Shown here: piece after piece, positions 1 through 6,275 of the stretch
Layout of the letters: each line of letters begins with the position of its first letter
How positions within the stretch are numbered: position 1 is the first letter of the stretch
NCBI GenBank assembly: GCA_913058555.1
Contig: CAJXRJ010000335.1
Coordinates: 1-8,085 of the forward strand
Reading direction: 5' to 3'
Length of the DNA: 8,085 nt
DNA from: an uncultured bacterium
GTDB lineage: Bacteria > Planctomycetota > UBA1135 > GCA-002686595
Program-made: the position numbers and the translations under genes
Notes under the pieces: model-generated
Databases searched by the model: none
Seen by the model: only the letters and a program-made list of their open reading frames with translations
Told to the model about the DNA's origin: nothing

Positions 1-6
1 TGCATA

Positions 7-39
7 TCGTCGGCAGCGTCAGATGTGTATAAGAGACAG
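7..39 (+). other. Nextera read-1 transposase adapter (library artefact)
   Basis: Positions 7-39 match, from memory, the complete 33-nt Illumina Nextera read-1 transposase adapter. It begins TCGTCGGCAGCGTC and ends with the 19-nt Tn5 mosaic end AGATGTGTATAAGAGACAG at 21-39. This is synthetic sequence left on the contig end and not part of the genome; bases 1-6 lie outside it and are also suspect. Translations across it give well-known false peptides: MYKRQ on the plus strand from the GTG at 25, and SYTHLTLPT on the minus strand. Any protein predicted to include these bases should be trimmed at position 40. Confidence 0.98.
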
Positions 40-283
40 CCTGTCGCTCTAGCTCCTGGGCGGCCGCTCTCCGTGCCAGGAGGCGCGCCACTCGGTCGTC
101 GTCTTCCCAGCGATCGTCCACTTCCGTCCGTGATGGCGCGGGCGACGCGCCGGATCCCTGACTGCCCCGATCAAAGGGCTCGTCACGGCGACTTTCGGCC
201 TCACGGCGTCCGTCGGCGGACCCGTTTTTCTTGGCGCCCTTTCGGAAGGCGCGCAGACGTGCAAACTGGAAGCGATTCAGCAT
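40..283 (-). CDS. Partial unrecognised protein, cut by the adapter
   Basis: An open minus-strand frame starts with ATG at 283-281, has an in-frame TAG two codons upstream, and stays open for 81 codons until the genomic sequence ends at position 40. Beyond that it continues only into adapter (AVSYTHLTLPT...), so the true C-terminus is missing. The peptide starts MLNRFQFARLRAFRKGAKK, continues through a charged, Gly/Ser/Pro-containing and probably disordered stretch, and ends in an Arg/Ala/Glu-rich segment (RVARLLARRAAAQELERQ) that could be helical. No family is recognised. No Shine-Dalgarno is seen. It lies in the same direction as pyruvate kinase, 290 bases downstream of it. Other frames over the same bases look less protein-like, but composition alone is weak evidence, so this gene is plausible and not certain. 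Confidence 0.45.
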
Positions 284-457
284 GGGCTAGGGCCATCATG
301 ACCCCATCGGGCGTTCCGTCAACCGAAACCAACCGGGTTCGTAGGAGCCGTGAACGTGCTTGACTTTGGAGATTGAGTTGACCCGGAGCTACGGAAGGAG
401 CCCCTTGAGAGCGGTCATCAAGGTGCAGACTGCCATCCCCCGGAGAGGACCGAATCG

Positions 458-536
458 CCGTGAGAGGAACAAACGACCGTGAGAGTCGACTCACATCGTC
501 CCACAAACGGCACCGATCGTCCCAAAGCGGGCACCC
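458..536. repeat. Short direct repeats downstream of pyruvate kinase
   Basis: Two pairs of short direct repeats lie side by side. CCGTGAGAG occurs at 458-466 and again at 477-485, a 19-base period. ATCGTCCCA opens two adjacent 21-base units at 495-515 and 516-536 that agree at 16 of 21 positions. A 10-bp palindrome, GAGTCGACTC (483-492), sits between the pairs. No function is known; they could be protein-binding sites for the downstream minus-strand gene or simply remnants of local duplication. Confidence 0.4.
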
Positions 537-546
537 GCAGGGGTGC
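531..546 (-). terminator. Small hairpin after pyruvate kinase, possible weak terminator
   Basis: GCACCC (531-536) and GGGTGC (541-546) form a perfect 6-bp stem with a 4-base loop, 27 bases past the pyruvate kinase stop codon in its direction of transcription. No U-run follows (the minus strand continues CCGCTTTGGG), so intrinsic termination here would be weak. It is the only hairpin close to the 3' end of the gene that I find convincing. Confidence 0.3.
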
Positions 547-573
547 GATGCGTAGGCGACCGACAGTCACCGC

Positions 574-2127
574 CTAACCGAAACGAGCGTCCTCGCCGAT
601 GCGATGGAGTTTCAGCACGTTCGTACTGCGGGCGAAACCAACGGGCACGCCGGCCACGAACACGACGCGGTCGCCGGTGGACACGATCCCACGCGATTGC
701 AGAAGGTCGACAGCCGTATCGATCATCAGTTCAAGGCTGGCCTCCCTTCGGAAGAGCAAGCCACGAACGTGGGCGAGCACCGACACCTTGCGCACGGTGT
801 CGGGCCGAGGACTCAGGGCCACGATCTCGGCACTCGGCCGGAAGCGAGAGAGGAGGCGGACCGTGTTGCCTGTCTCTGAGAAGCAGACGATTCGATCCAC
901 GCCGACTTCGTTCGCAACGTGCACCGCCGCCATCGCGGTGGCCCGTGAGAAGAACCCGCGCTCGGGACCCGCTGTCAGTTTCGGGCGGCGCTGATAGATC
1001 TTGGACCCCTCCGCCACCTGGGCGATGCGCGCCATGGTGGACACCGCGGCGACCGGGTGCTTGCCCACGGCTGTCTCCGCCGAGAGCATCACCGCGTCGG
1101 TGCCATCCAGCACCGCGTTCGCAACGTCGGTGACCTCGGCCCGCGTGGGGCGGCCAGCCTCAATCATCGACTCGAGCATCTCCGTCGCCGTAATGGAGTA
1201 AACGCCCGCGCGCACGGAGCGCTCGAGGATCTCCTTCTGCACCAGCGGCAACCGCTCCAGGTCGAGCTCCACTCCAAGGTCCCCGCGGGCGACCATGACG
1301 CCGTCCGTGGCATCGAGGATTTCGTCCAGGTTACGGAGTGCCGTTTGGCGCTCGATTTTCGACACGAGCTGGATGCCCGGGGCGAGGCCGCGAATCTCTT
1401 CGAGCTCAGAGGCATGCCCCACAAAGCTGACGCCCAACATGTCGACGTCGAGCTCCCGGGCGAGCTGGATCAACTCGCGATCTTCATCGGTGGGAAGATC
1501 GTAGTTCACGTCAGAATCCGGCAGGTGAACCCCCTTTCGGTTGCCCACGGGCCCACCGCGAACCACTTCCGCCGTGATGGAGTCCGAGTTCTTGGACAGG
1601 GCGACCAGAAGTACCTGCCCGTCCGCGAGCGAGACCCGATGCCCCGGATGGACGTTCTCCAGCAAGTCGTCGACGCCGATGTACACCTCGCCCGGCTCCG
1701 CGACCTCCTGGCCGGGCTTCAGCTGAACAATGTCCCCAGGGGCGAGGTCGATGGACCCTGTCGGGAACATGCCCGTGCGCATCTTCGGGCCGGGGAGGTC
1801 CGCCAATACGGCGATGGGAGTCATGCGATCCGCCGAAGCGGCCCGGATCTTGGCCATCCGCCGCCGATGCTCATCCGCCGTCCCGTGGCTGAAGTTGAGT
1901 CGCGCCACCGCCAGGCCAGCGTCGATCAGCTCCCCGAGTAGGTCCTCGGACGCAGGACCAATCGTCGCAACGATCTTCGTGTAACGGGGCTTCGGACTGT
2001 GCGCGGCAGACTGGGCAAAAAAGCGCGCCGGCAGGCGCCGACGACGTGATCGGGTAGCGGTTCCCATGGGGTGGGCCAGCAAGGGCCCAGGTGATGTAGC
2101 GGCGGAGATCGGGTGCGAGGGAGCCAT
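574..2127 (-). CDS. pyk: Pyruvate kinase
   Basis: Catalyses phosphoenolpyruvate + ADP to pyruvate + ATP, the last step of glycolysis, in the cytoplasm. The family is clear. TKIVATIGPAS is at 49-60, RLNFSHG at 76-82 (phosphate and ADP contacts), the mobile B domain at about 118-213, SKIE with catalytic Lys257 and metal ligand Glu259, ARGDLGVE with Asp283, ITATEMLESM with Thr315, DGTDAVMLSAETA at 341-353, and the C-terminal domain from about 395 with SETGNTVRLLSRFRP and GVPVGFARSTN. All catalytic residues I can place are present. Two oddities are Glu316, where Gln is usual (ATQMLESM), and Leu111/Lys115 in DLPGPKMR, the potassium-independent signature. The N-terminus is about 40 residues longer than usual and Arg-rich. 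Met21 (ATG at 2067-2065) is an equally good start, and neither has a strong ribosome site. The length from Met21 (497) is closer to typical enzymes (about 470-480). The stop is TAG. Confidence 0.97.
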   Translation of the reverse strand: MAPSHPISAATSPGPLLAHPMGTATRSRRRRLPARFFAQSAAHSPKPRYTKIVATIGPASEDLLGELIDAGLAVARLNFSHGTADEHRRRMAKIRAASADRMTPIAVLADLPGPKMRTGMFPTGSIDLAPGDIVQLKPGQEVAEPGEVYIGVDDLLENVHPGHRVSLADGQVLLVALSKNSDSITAEVVRGGPVGNRKGVHLPDSDVNYDLPTDEDRELIQLARELDVDMLGVSFVGHASELEEIRGLAPGIQLVSKIERQTALRNLDEILDATDGVMVARGDLGVELDLERLPLVQKEILERSVRAGVYSITATEMLESMIEAGRPTRAEVTDVANAVLDGTDAVMLSAETAVGKHPVAAVSTMARIAQVAEGSKIYQRRPKLTAGPERGFFSRATAMAAVHVANEVGVDRIVCFSETGNTVRLLSRFRPSAEIVALSPRPDTVRKVSVLAHVRGLLFRREASLELMIDTAVDLLQSRGIVSTGDRVVFVAGVPVGFARSTNVLKLHRIGEDARFG

Positions 2128-2218
2128 TGTGCTTCACGGCCCACCAAATTCGATGGTGCCGGCCGGACTTTCCGCGGGAGCTGGCTCCTCAATCCGAATC
2201 AACCTGGCAGCCAGCCCT

Positions 2219-2262
2219 AACGAAACGCCCCGCCCCCACCGCTGGGAGGTGGAGGCGAGGCG
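2219..2262 (-). terminator. Rho-independent-like terminator of the selW-like gene
   Basis: On the minus strand the arms at 2262-2248 and 2240-2226 form a 15-bp stem with a 7-base loop (UCCCAGC), followed by UUUCGUU (2225-2219). On this strand the only two non-Watson-Crick positions are U-G wobbles. On the plus strand the same positions would be A/C mismatches, so the structure is built for minus-strand RNA. It starts 22 bases after the TAG of the selenoprotein gene and ends before pyruvate kinase, so the two genes probably form separate transcripts. Confidence 0.7.
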
Positions 2263-2284
2263 CTCGCCCTGGGACTTCGTCGAA

Positions 2285-2515
<231 letters not shown>

Positions 2516-2538
2516 TCGGTGGAGAGGTTGGAGGATCG

Positions 2539-2554
2539 CCCGAGTTGCCTCGGG
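2539..2554 (-). promoter_or_regulatory. Hairpin with GNRA-type loop in the selW leader
   Basis: On the minus strand CCCGAG (2554-2549) and CTCGGG (2544-2539) pair perfectly around the tetraloop GCAA, a stable GNRA loop. The hairpin ends 23 bases before the selW-like ATG. It could be a leader element or the end of an upstream transcript; there is no U-run after it, so it is not a typical terminator. Confidence 0.4.
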
Positions 2555-2724
2555 TTGCGACAAGTGGACTCACGCCCCGGCCGTGCGACCGAAGGCCGCC
2601 GCGATCTGAGTGCCCGACCTGGCGCCAGGAAACATCGTCGAAGTGTCTCAGGAGGTACGCCGCGGAGACCCGGGAAATAGCCCGAAAAGGCCGCCTGGCA
2701 AGGCTCAGCGGGGGATCATTGAAA

Positions 2725-2763
2725 GTTGGGAGAGCCGCCCCTAAGGGTGATTCCACTCCCAAC
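2725..2763. repeat. 8-bp inverted repeat, candidate operator
   Basis: GTTGGGAG (2725-2732) and CTCCCAAC (2756-2763) are exact inverted copies separated by 23 bases, with a smaller CCCTAAGGG-type stem (about 2739-2747) between them. They overlap TTGAAA at one side and CATATA at the other, the most promoter-like bases in this intergenic region. They could be a regulator-binding site or an RNA hairpin. On the minus strand the repeat is followed by TTTC, too short for a clear terminator. Confidence 0.4.
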
Positions 2764-2917
2764 ATATACGCCGTCAGTACCCAACACCCGACACCGGAGG
2801 GAACCATGGGTGCTGCCGATACCGTCAGATGCTGCACCCGCACGTCGGGATCCCCACCCGCCGCGACACATCCCCGCAGGACAGTCCGCGGCCCACTCCA
2901 CTCTCTCCCACTTGACT

Positions 2918-5900
2918 ATGGTTCTTCGAACCTCAGCCACGCTGGCCCTCGGCGCTTTTGCGTCGATGACTGCCACGGCACAGACCCCGGTTTCAGGACC
3001 GCAGGGCTCCGGACAATCCTCTGAAATCACCTCCAGCCCCCAGCGCCTGCTCGAGCAGTGGCGCGAGGACCACGGCGCCGGATGGCGGATGCTGACGAAC
3101 CCCAAGACGGGCACCATGGAGATGCTCTTCGGGTCCAACGCTCAGTCTCCTTTTGAGCCCAACACCAGTGTCCCCGAGGACTGGTTCGCCATCGCCCGCT
3201 ACTGGGCACAGGAGACGTACCAGATGCACGGCATCGAAGACGTCGAGCTCACGAGCCCGAGCTTCCGTTACCTGCCCCTCGCCATGGGCAACACCACGGA
3301 CAAGGTCTCAGTGCGCTTCGAGCAAGTGGTCGCCGGAGTCCCGGTGGAGCAGTCCGCGTTCAACGTGCTCTTCGACACCCAGGGCCGGCTCCTGTCGATC
3401 CACACGACGGGCGCTCCGTCCGTCGAGGACAAGGGCGTCAAGCCCCTCATCAACGCCGGCTTCGCGAACCTGATCGCCGCTGGTGCCTTCGAGAACGAAT
3501 TCGGCGTCTCGCCGACGTCCCAGGGCAACGAGCGCCTCGTTCACGCCTGGATCGATGCCGGCGAGAGCCGCCAGTGGCAGCTCTGCTGGCAGGTCGAGGC
3601 CAACTTCGATGGCCCGAACCCCATCGGCCGCAAGTACACGATCGACGCCCTCGGCCGCGACGTGCTCAAGTCCGTTTCGACGGTCCACAACTTCGACGTC
3701 TTCGGCACGGTCAGCGCCAACGCGACCCCCGGCAGCACGGCGGACCTGCCCGGCAACGCGCCGACGCCGATCGCCGTGCCCCGCACGCGCATCACGAGCA
3801 GCGCCGGCACGATTGAGACCGATCGCGACGGCAACTTCAACTTCGCCGGCGTCAACACGCCGCTGAACCTGACCGTCGACTACTTCGGTCAGTTCACGGA
3901 CATCCGCAACGACTCTGGCGCGGACTACACCATTACGTTCAACAACGTGCAGCCGGGCATCCAGAACGACCTTCTGGCCAACCCGACGCCGAACCAGAAC
4001 GACACGGCCCAGGCCAACACGCAGATCCACATCAACGTGCTGCGCGACTTCATCCGCGACCGCTTCCCCACCGACAACACCGCGGACTTCCGGGCCCGCG
4101 CCAACGTCAACATCGGGAACAACTGCAACGCATTCTTCAACGGCAGCTCGGTCAACTTCTACACGACCGGCGGCGGTTGCTCGAACACCGCGTTCAGCAC
4201 CGTCATCGCCCACGAGATGGGTCACTGGCTGAACGTCCGCTACGGAACCGGCAACGGCTCCGACGGCATGGGCGAGGGCAACGCGGACGTCTTTGCGATG
4301 TACGTGTACGACACCCCCGTCGTCGGCGGCGGCTTTTTCACCACGGGCGGCAACATCCGCACCGGAACGAACAACCGCCAGTTCTGCGGTGACGCGAACC
4401 CCGGCTGCTACGGCGCCGTGCACACCGACGGTCAAGTCTGGATGGGCGCCGCCTGGAAGATCCGGACGCGCCTCAACAACGCCCTCGGCAACGCCCAGGG
4501 CGACATGGTTGCGGACTCCCTCTTCCTTGGCTGGATGAACAGCTACAACCAGACGGGCATCCGCTCCATCATCGAAACCCAGTGGCTGACCCTGGACGAC
4601 GACAACGGCAACATCAACGACGGCACGCCGAACTACACCGAAATCGACGGCGGCTTCCGCCAGCAGGGATTCCCGGGCTTCGACCTTCCGTTCCTCACGG
4701 TTGAGAACGTCACCGATCTCGCCAACACCACCGACGAGACCGGCCCCTACGCCGTGAGCGCCGACGTGACCGCGAACCTGGGTACGTCCATCGCGAACGT
4801 CGAAGTGCGCTACAGCGTCAACGGCGGCGCCGTTCAGAGCGCTCCGATGACCGCCGCTGGCGGCATCAGCTTCGCTGGCGGTATCCCCGGTCAGCTCTCC
4901 CCCTCGGTCGTTCGCTACTTCGTGCGCGCCACCGACGACCTCGGCAACTCCGAGGACTTCCCCGACGGCGGCCTCAACGCCGCCCTCGACTTCAGCATCG
5001 GCACCATCGTTCCGATCTTCGAGACCGACTTCGAGCAGAACTCTGGCTGGACATCGGGCGCCCCTGGTGACAACGCGACGACCGGTATCTGGACCCGCGG
5101 CAACCCCGTTGGCACCGCAGCCCAGCCCGAGAACGACAACACCCCCACGGGCACGAACTGCTGGTTCACCGGCCAGGGCAACCCCGGCGGCAGCCTCGGC
5201 GCCAACGACGTGGACGGCGGTCGCACGACCCTCGTCAGCCCGGTGTTTGACGCTTCGACGGCCCAGGTCCTCAACGTCAACTACGCACGCTGGTACTCCA
5301 ACTCCGAAGGCGGCGCGCCGAACGCGGACGTGTTCGACGTCGAAGTCAGCAACAACGGCGGGGCCAGCTGGGTCCGCGTCGAGCGCGTCGGCCCCTCGGG
5401 TGACGACACCGACGGTGGCTGGTTGAACGCGAGTTACGACCTCGCTTCCATCGTGACGCCTTCGGCCAACATGCAGCTGCGCTTCATCGCCTCGGACTTG
5501 AACACGGGCTCCATCGTGGAAGCAGCGATCGACGACATCAGCGTCACGGCCCTCGAGCCGTCGATTCCGGCGCCGTCGAACTACTGCGACACCACGGTGA
5601 ACTCCTCGGGTCAGCCGGGAATCATTGCGGCGCAGGGCAGCCAGCGCATTAGCGACAACAACTTCAGCCTCTTCTCGACGGGCATCCCGAACGGCCAGTT
5701 CGGCCTGTACTTCTTCGGACCGGACCAGATCAACACGCAGCTCACGGGTAGCCTTGGGCGCCTGTGTGTCGGCGGCTCGATCCTCCGCCTTCCGATCGTC
5801 CAGGCGGATCCGATCTTCGGTACCGCGGCCTACAGCTTCGACTTCACTGGCTCCTCCTCGGAGTCCATGATCACCGCCGGAAGCGTCTTCAACTTCCAGC

Positions 5901-5965
5901 TCTGGTTCCGCGACGGAGGCACGTCGAACACGACGGACGCCGTCTCGGTTGAATTCGCCCAGTAG
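2918..5965 (+). CDS. Secreted M36-like (fungalysin-type) zinc metallopeptidase, multidomain
   Basis: A 1015-residue secreted endopeptidase. The ATG at 2918 is chosen because it gives a signal peptide (MVLRTSATLALGAFASMTATA, cut before QTP); upstream in-frame Mets would add a Pro/Arg-rich stretch with no signal. Domains in order: an FTP-type propeptide at about 85-155; a beta-sandwich resembling carboxypeptidase-regulatory repeats at about 265-340; the gluzincin catalytic domain with HEMGH at 432-436 (zinc ligands His432 and His436, catalytic Glu433), likely third ligand Glu453 in GEGNAD, and HTDGQVW at 502-508, equivalent to the HxxGEVW motif of M36; DDDNGNINDGTPNY ending that domain; an Ig-like region; a jelly-roll-like domain from FETDFEQNSGW (701) to DDISV (about 875); and a C-terminal module from YCDTTVNSSG (Cys890) to the end. 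Paired cysteines suggest disulfides. It probably degrades extracellular protein. The leader is CT-rich without a Shine-Dalgarno. M36 rather than M4 assignment is by motif only. Confidence 0.92.
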   Translation: MVLRTSATLALGAFASMTATAQTPVSGPQGSGQSSEITSSPQRLLEQWREDHGAGWRMLTNPKTGTMEMLFGSNAQSPFEPNTSVPEDWFAIARYWAQETYQMHGIEDVELTSPSFRYLPLAMGNTTDKVSVRFEQVVAGVPVEQSAFNVLFDTQGRLLSIHTTGAPSVEDKGVKPLINAGFANLIAAGAFENEFGVSPTSQGNERLVHAWIDAGESRQWQLCWQVEANFDGPNPIGRKYTIDALGRDVLKSVSTVHNFDVFGTVSANATPGSTADLPGNAPTPIAVPRTRITSSAGTIETDRDGNFNFAGVNTPLNLTVDYFGQFTDIRNDSGADYTITFNNVQPGIQNDLLANPTPNQNDTAQANTQIHINVLRDFIRDRFPTDNTADFRARANVNIGNNCNAFFNGSSVNFYTTGGGCSNTAFSTVIAHEMGHWLNVRYGTGNGSDGMGEGNADVFAMYVYDTPVVGGGFFTTGGNIRTGTNNRQFCGDANPGCYGAVHTDGQVWMGAAWKIRTRLNNALGNAQGDMVADSLFLGWMNSYNQTGIRSIIETQWLTLDDDNGNINDGTPNYTEIDGGFRQQGFPGFDLPFLTVENVTDLANTTDETGPYAVSADVTANLGTSIANVEVRYSVNGGAVQSAPMTAAGGISFAGGIPGQLSPSVVRYFVRATDDLGNSEDFPDGGLNAALDFSIGTIVPIFETDFEQNSGWTSGAPGDNATTGIWTRGNPVGTAAQPENDNTPTGTNCWFTGQGNPGGSLGANDVDGGRTTLVSPVFDASTAQVLNVNYARWYSNSEGGAPNADVFDVEVSNNGGASWVRVERVGPSGDDTDGGWLNASYDLASIVTPSANMQLRFIASDLNTGSIVEAAIDDISVTALEPSIPAPSNYCDTTVNSSGQPGIIAAQGSQRISDNNFSLFSTGIPNGQFGLYFFGPDQINTQLTGSLGRLCVGGSILRLPIVQADPIFGTAAYSFDFTGSSSESMITAGSVFNFQLWFRDGGTSNTTDAVSVEFAQ

Positions 5966-5995
5966 GCTCGCAAGACCCCATTAGGCCCAGCGCCT

Positions 5996-6058
5996 TGCCC
6001 CCATCGGCCCGCCGATGGGGCACGAGCGGCCCCCCCCGGCTCCCGGGGGGGGCCGCTC
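5996..6058. terminator. Tandem GC hairpins after the metallopeptidase
   Basis: Two hairpins follow the TAG at 5963-5965. The first pairs CCCCATCGG (5999-6007) with CCGATGGGG (6012-6020) around CCCG; flanking TG/CA can add two pairs past a bulged C. The second is a perfect 16-bp stem, GAGCGGCCCCCCCCGG (6024-6039) with its complement (6043-6058), around a 3-base loop. Neither has a U-run (TGCATTTC follows), so this is either a strong hairpin-only terminator or a 3'-end protecting structure. Being nearly symmetrical, it would fold on either strand. Confidence 0.6.
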
Positions 6059-6240
6059 TGCATTTCCCCCGGGGGAGGCATCATGGGAATCAGGCGATCT
6101 TCCGAGAGAGTGTGAGGCGTGGGCTAAATACATTTCGCAGCCCCCCGTAGGACCGCACCATAGCTGCGGTGCATCGCCCCCACGGGCGCGCCATACCCCA
6201 CCGGCTCCTCTCCGATTCCCCTCCGGCTCTCCTCCGGCAT

Positions 6241-6264
6241 CCTCAACGGCACCCTCAACGGCAC
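6241..6264 (+). repeat. 12-bp tandem duplication in a 5' leader
   Basis: CCTCAACGGCAC occurs twice with no gap (6241-6252 and 6253-6264), ending 11 bases before the ATG of the Met-rich protein gene. It lies in a pyrimidine-rich leader that also repeats CCTCCGGC. The copy number could vary between strains by slippage and change the leader length; no function is known. Confidence 0.6.
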
Positions 6265-6275
6265 CCCGAGGCCCC

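Larger units (their letters stand above)
2516..2917. other. Divergent intergenic region between selW and the metallopeptidase
   Basis: About 400 bases separate the minus-strand selenoprotein start from the plus-strand metallopeptidase start. I find no convincing protein in either direction. It holds a hairpin near the selW start (2539-2554), an 8-bp inverted repeat (2725-2763), a TTGAAA (2719-2724) with no good -10 partner at 17 bases, a TA-rich CATATA (2763-2768), and a strong Shine-Dalgarno (GGAGGG, 2796-2801) before ATG 2806, which opens a 72-codon frame out of phase with the metallopeptidase. Both promoters should lie here but I cannot place them firmly. Confidence 0.6.
5966..6275. other. 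Intergenic region between the two secreted-protein genes
   Basis: This 310-base gap has no convincing gene. An upstream in-frame extension of the next gene is Pro/Arg/Ser-rich, runs through the hairpins and is not believable as protein. It contains two tandem hairpins (5996-6022 and 6024-6058), a palindrome CCCCCGGGGG (6066-6075), one TA-rich stretch TAAATACATTT (6125-6135) that may hold a -10 element without a matching -35, a small inverted pair CCGCA/TGCGG around 6154-6170, and a pyrimidine-rich leader ending in a 12-bp tandem repeat (6241-6264). Confidence 0.6.

Noticed and set aside
25..363. Plus-strand ORF starting MYKRQ
   Set aside because: The start lies in the Nextera adapter, and the rest is an Arg/Pro-rich shadow of the minus-strand frame with no family resemblance.
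201..506. Minus-strand 101-codon ORF between pyk and the partial gene
   Set aside because: It overlaps the more protein-like frame at 40-283, has no recognisable motif, and its composition looks like non-coding high-GC sequence.
2556..2760. Possible tRNA-Sec gene near selW
   Set aside because: I looked for a TCA anticodon arm with a T-arm GGTTCGA and a CCA-type acceptor. Only isolated fragments occur and no cloverleaf can be drawn.
2726..2917. Longer start for the metallopeptidase (64 extra residues)
   Set aside because: The extra residues are Pro/Arg-rich and would bury the clear signal peptide that starts at 2918.
3308..4435. Long minus-strand ORF (375 codons) inside the metallopeptidase
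   Set aside because: It is a Val/Arg/Ala-rich antisense shadow of a high-GC gene; the plus strand encodes an obvious zinc peptidase.
6015..6275. Longer start for the Met-rich protein (87 extra residues)
   Set aside because: The extension begins inside one hairpin, runs through the 16-bp hairpin and a low-complexity leader, and would hide the signal peptide.
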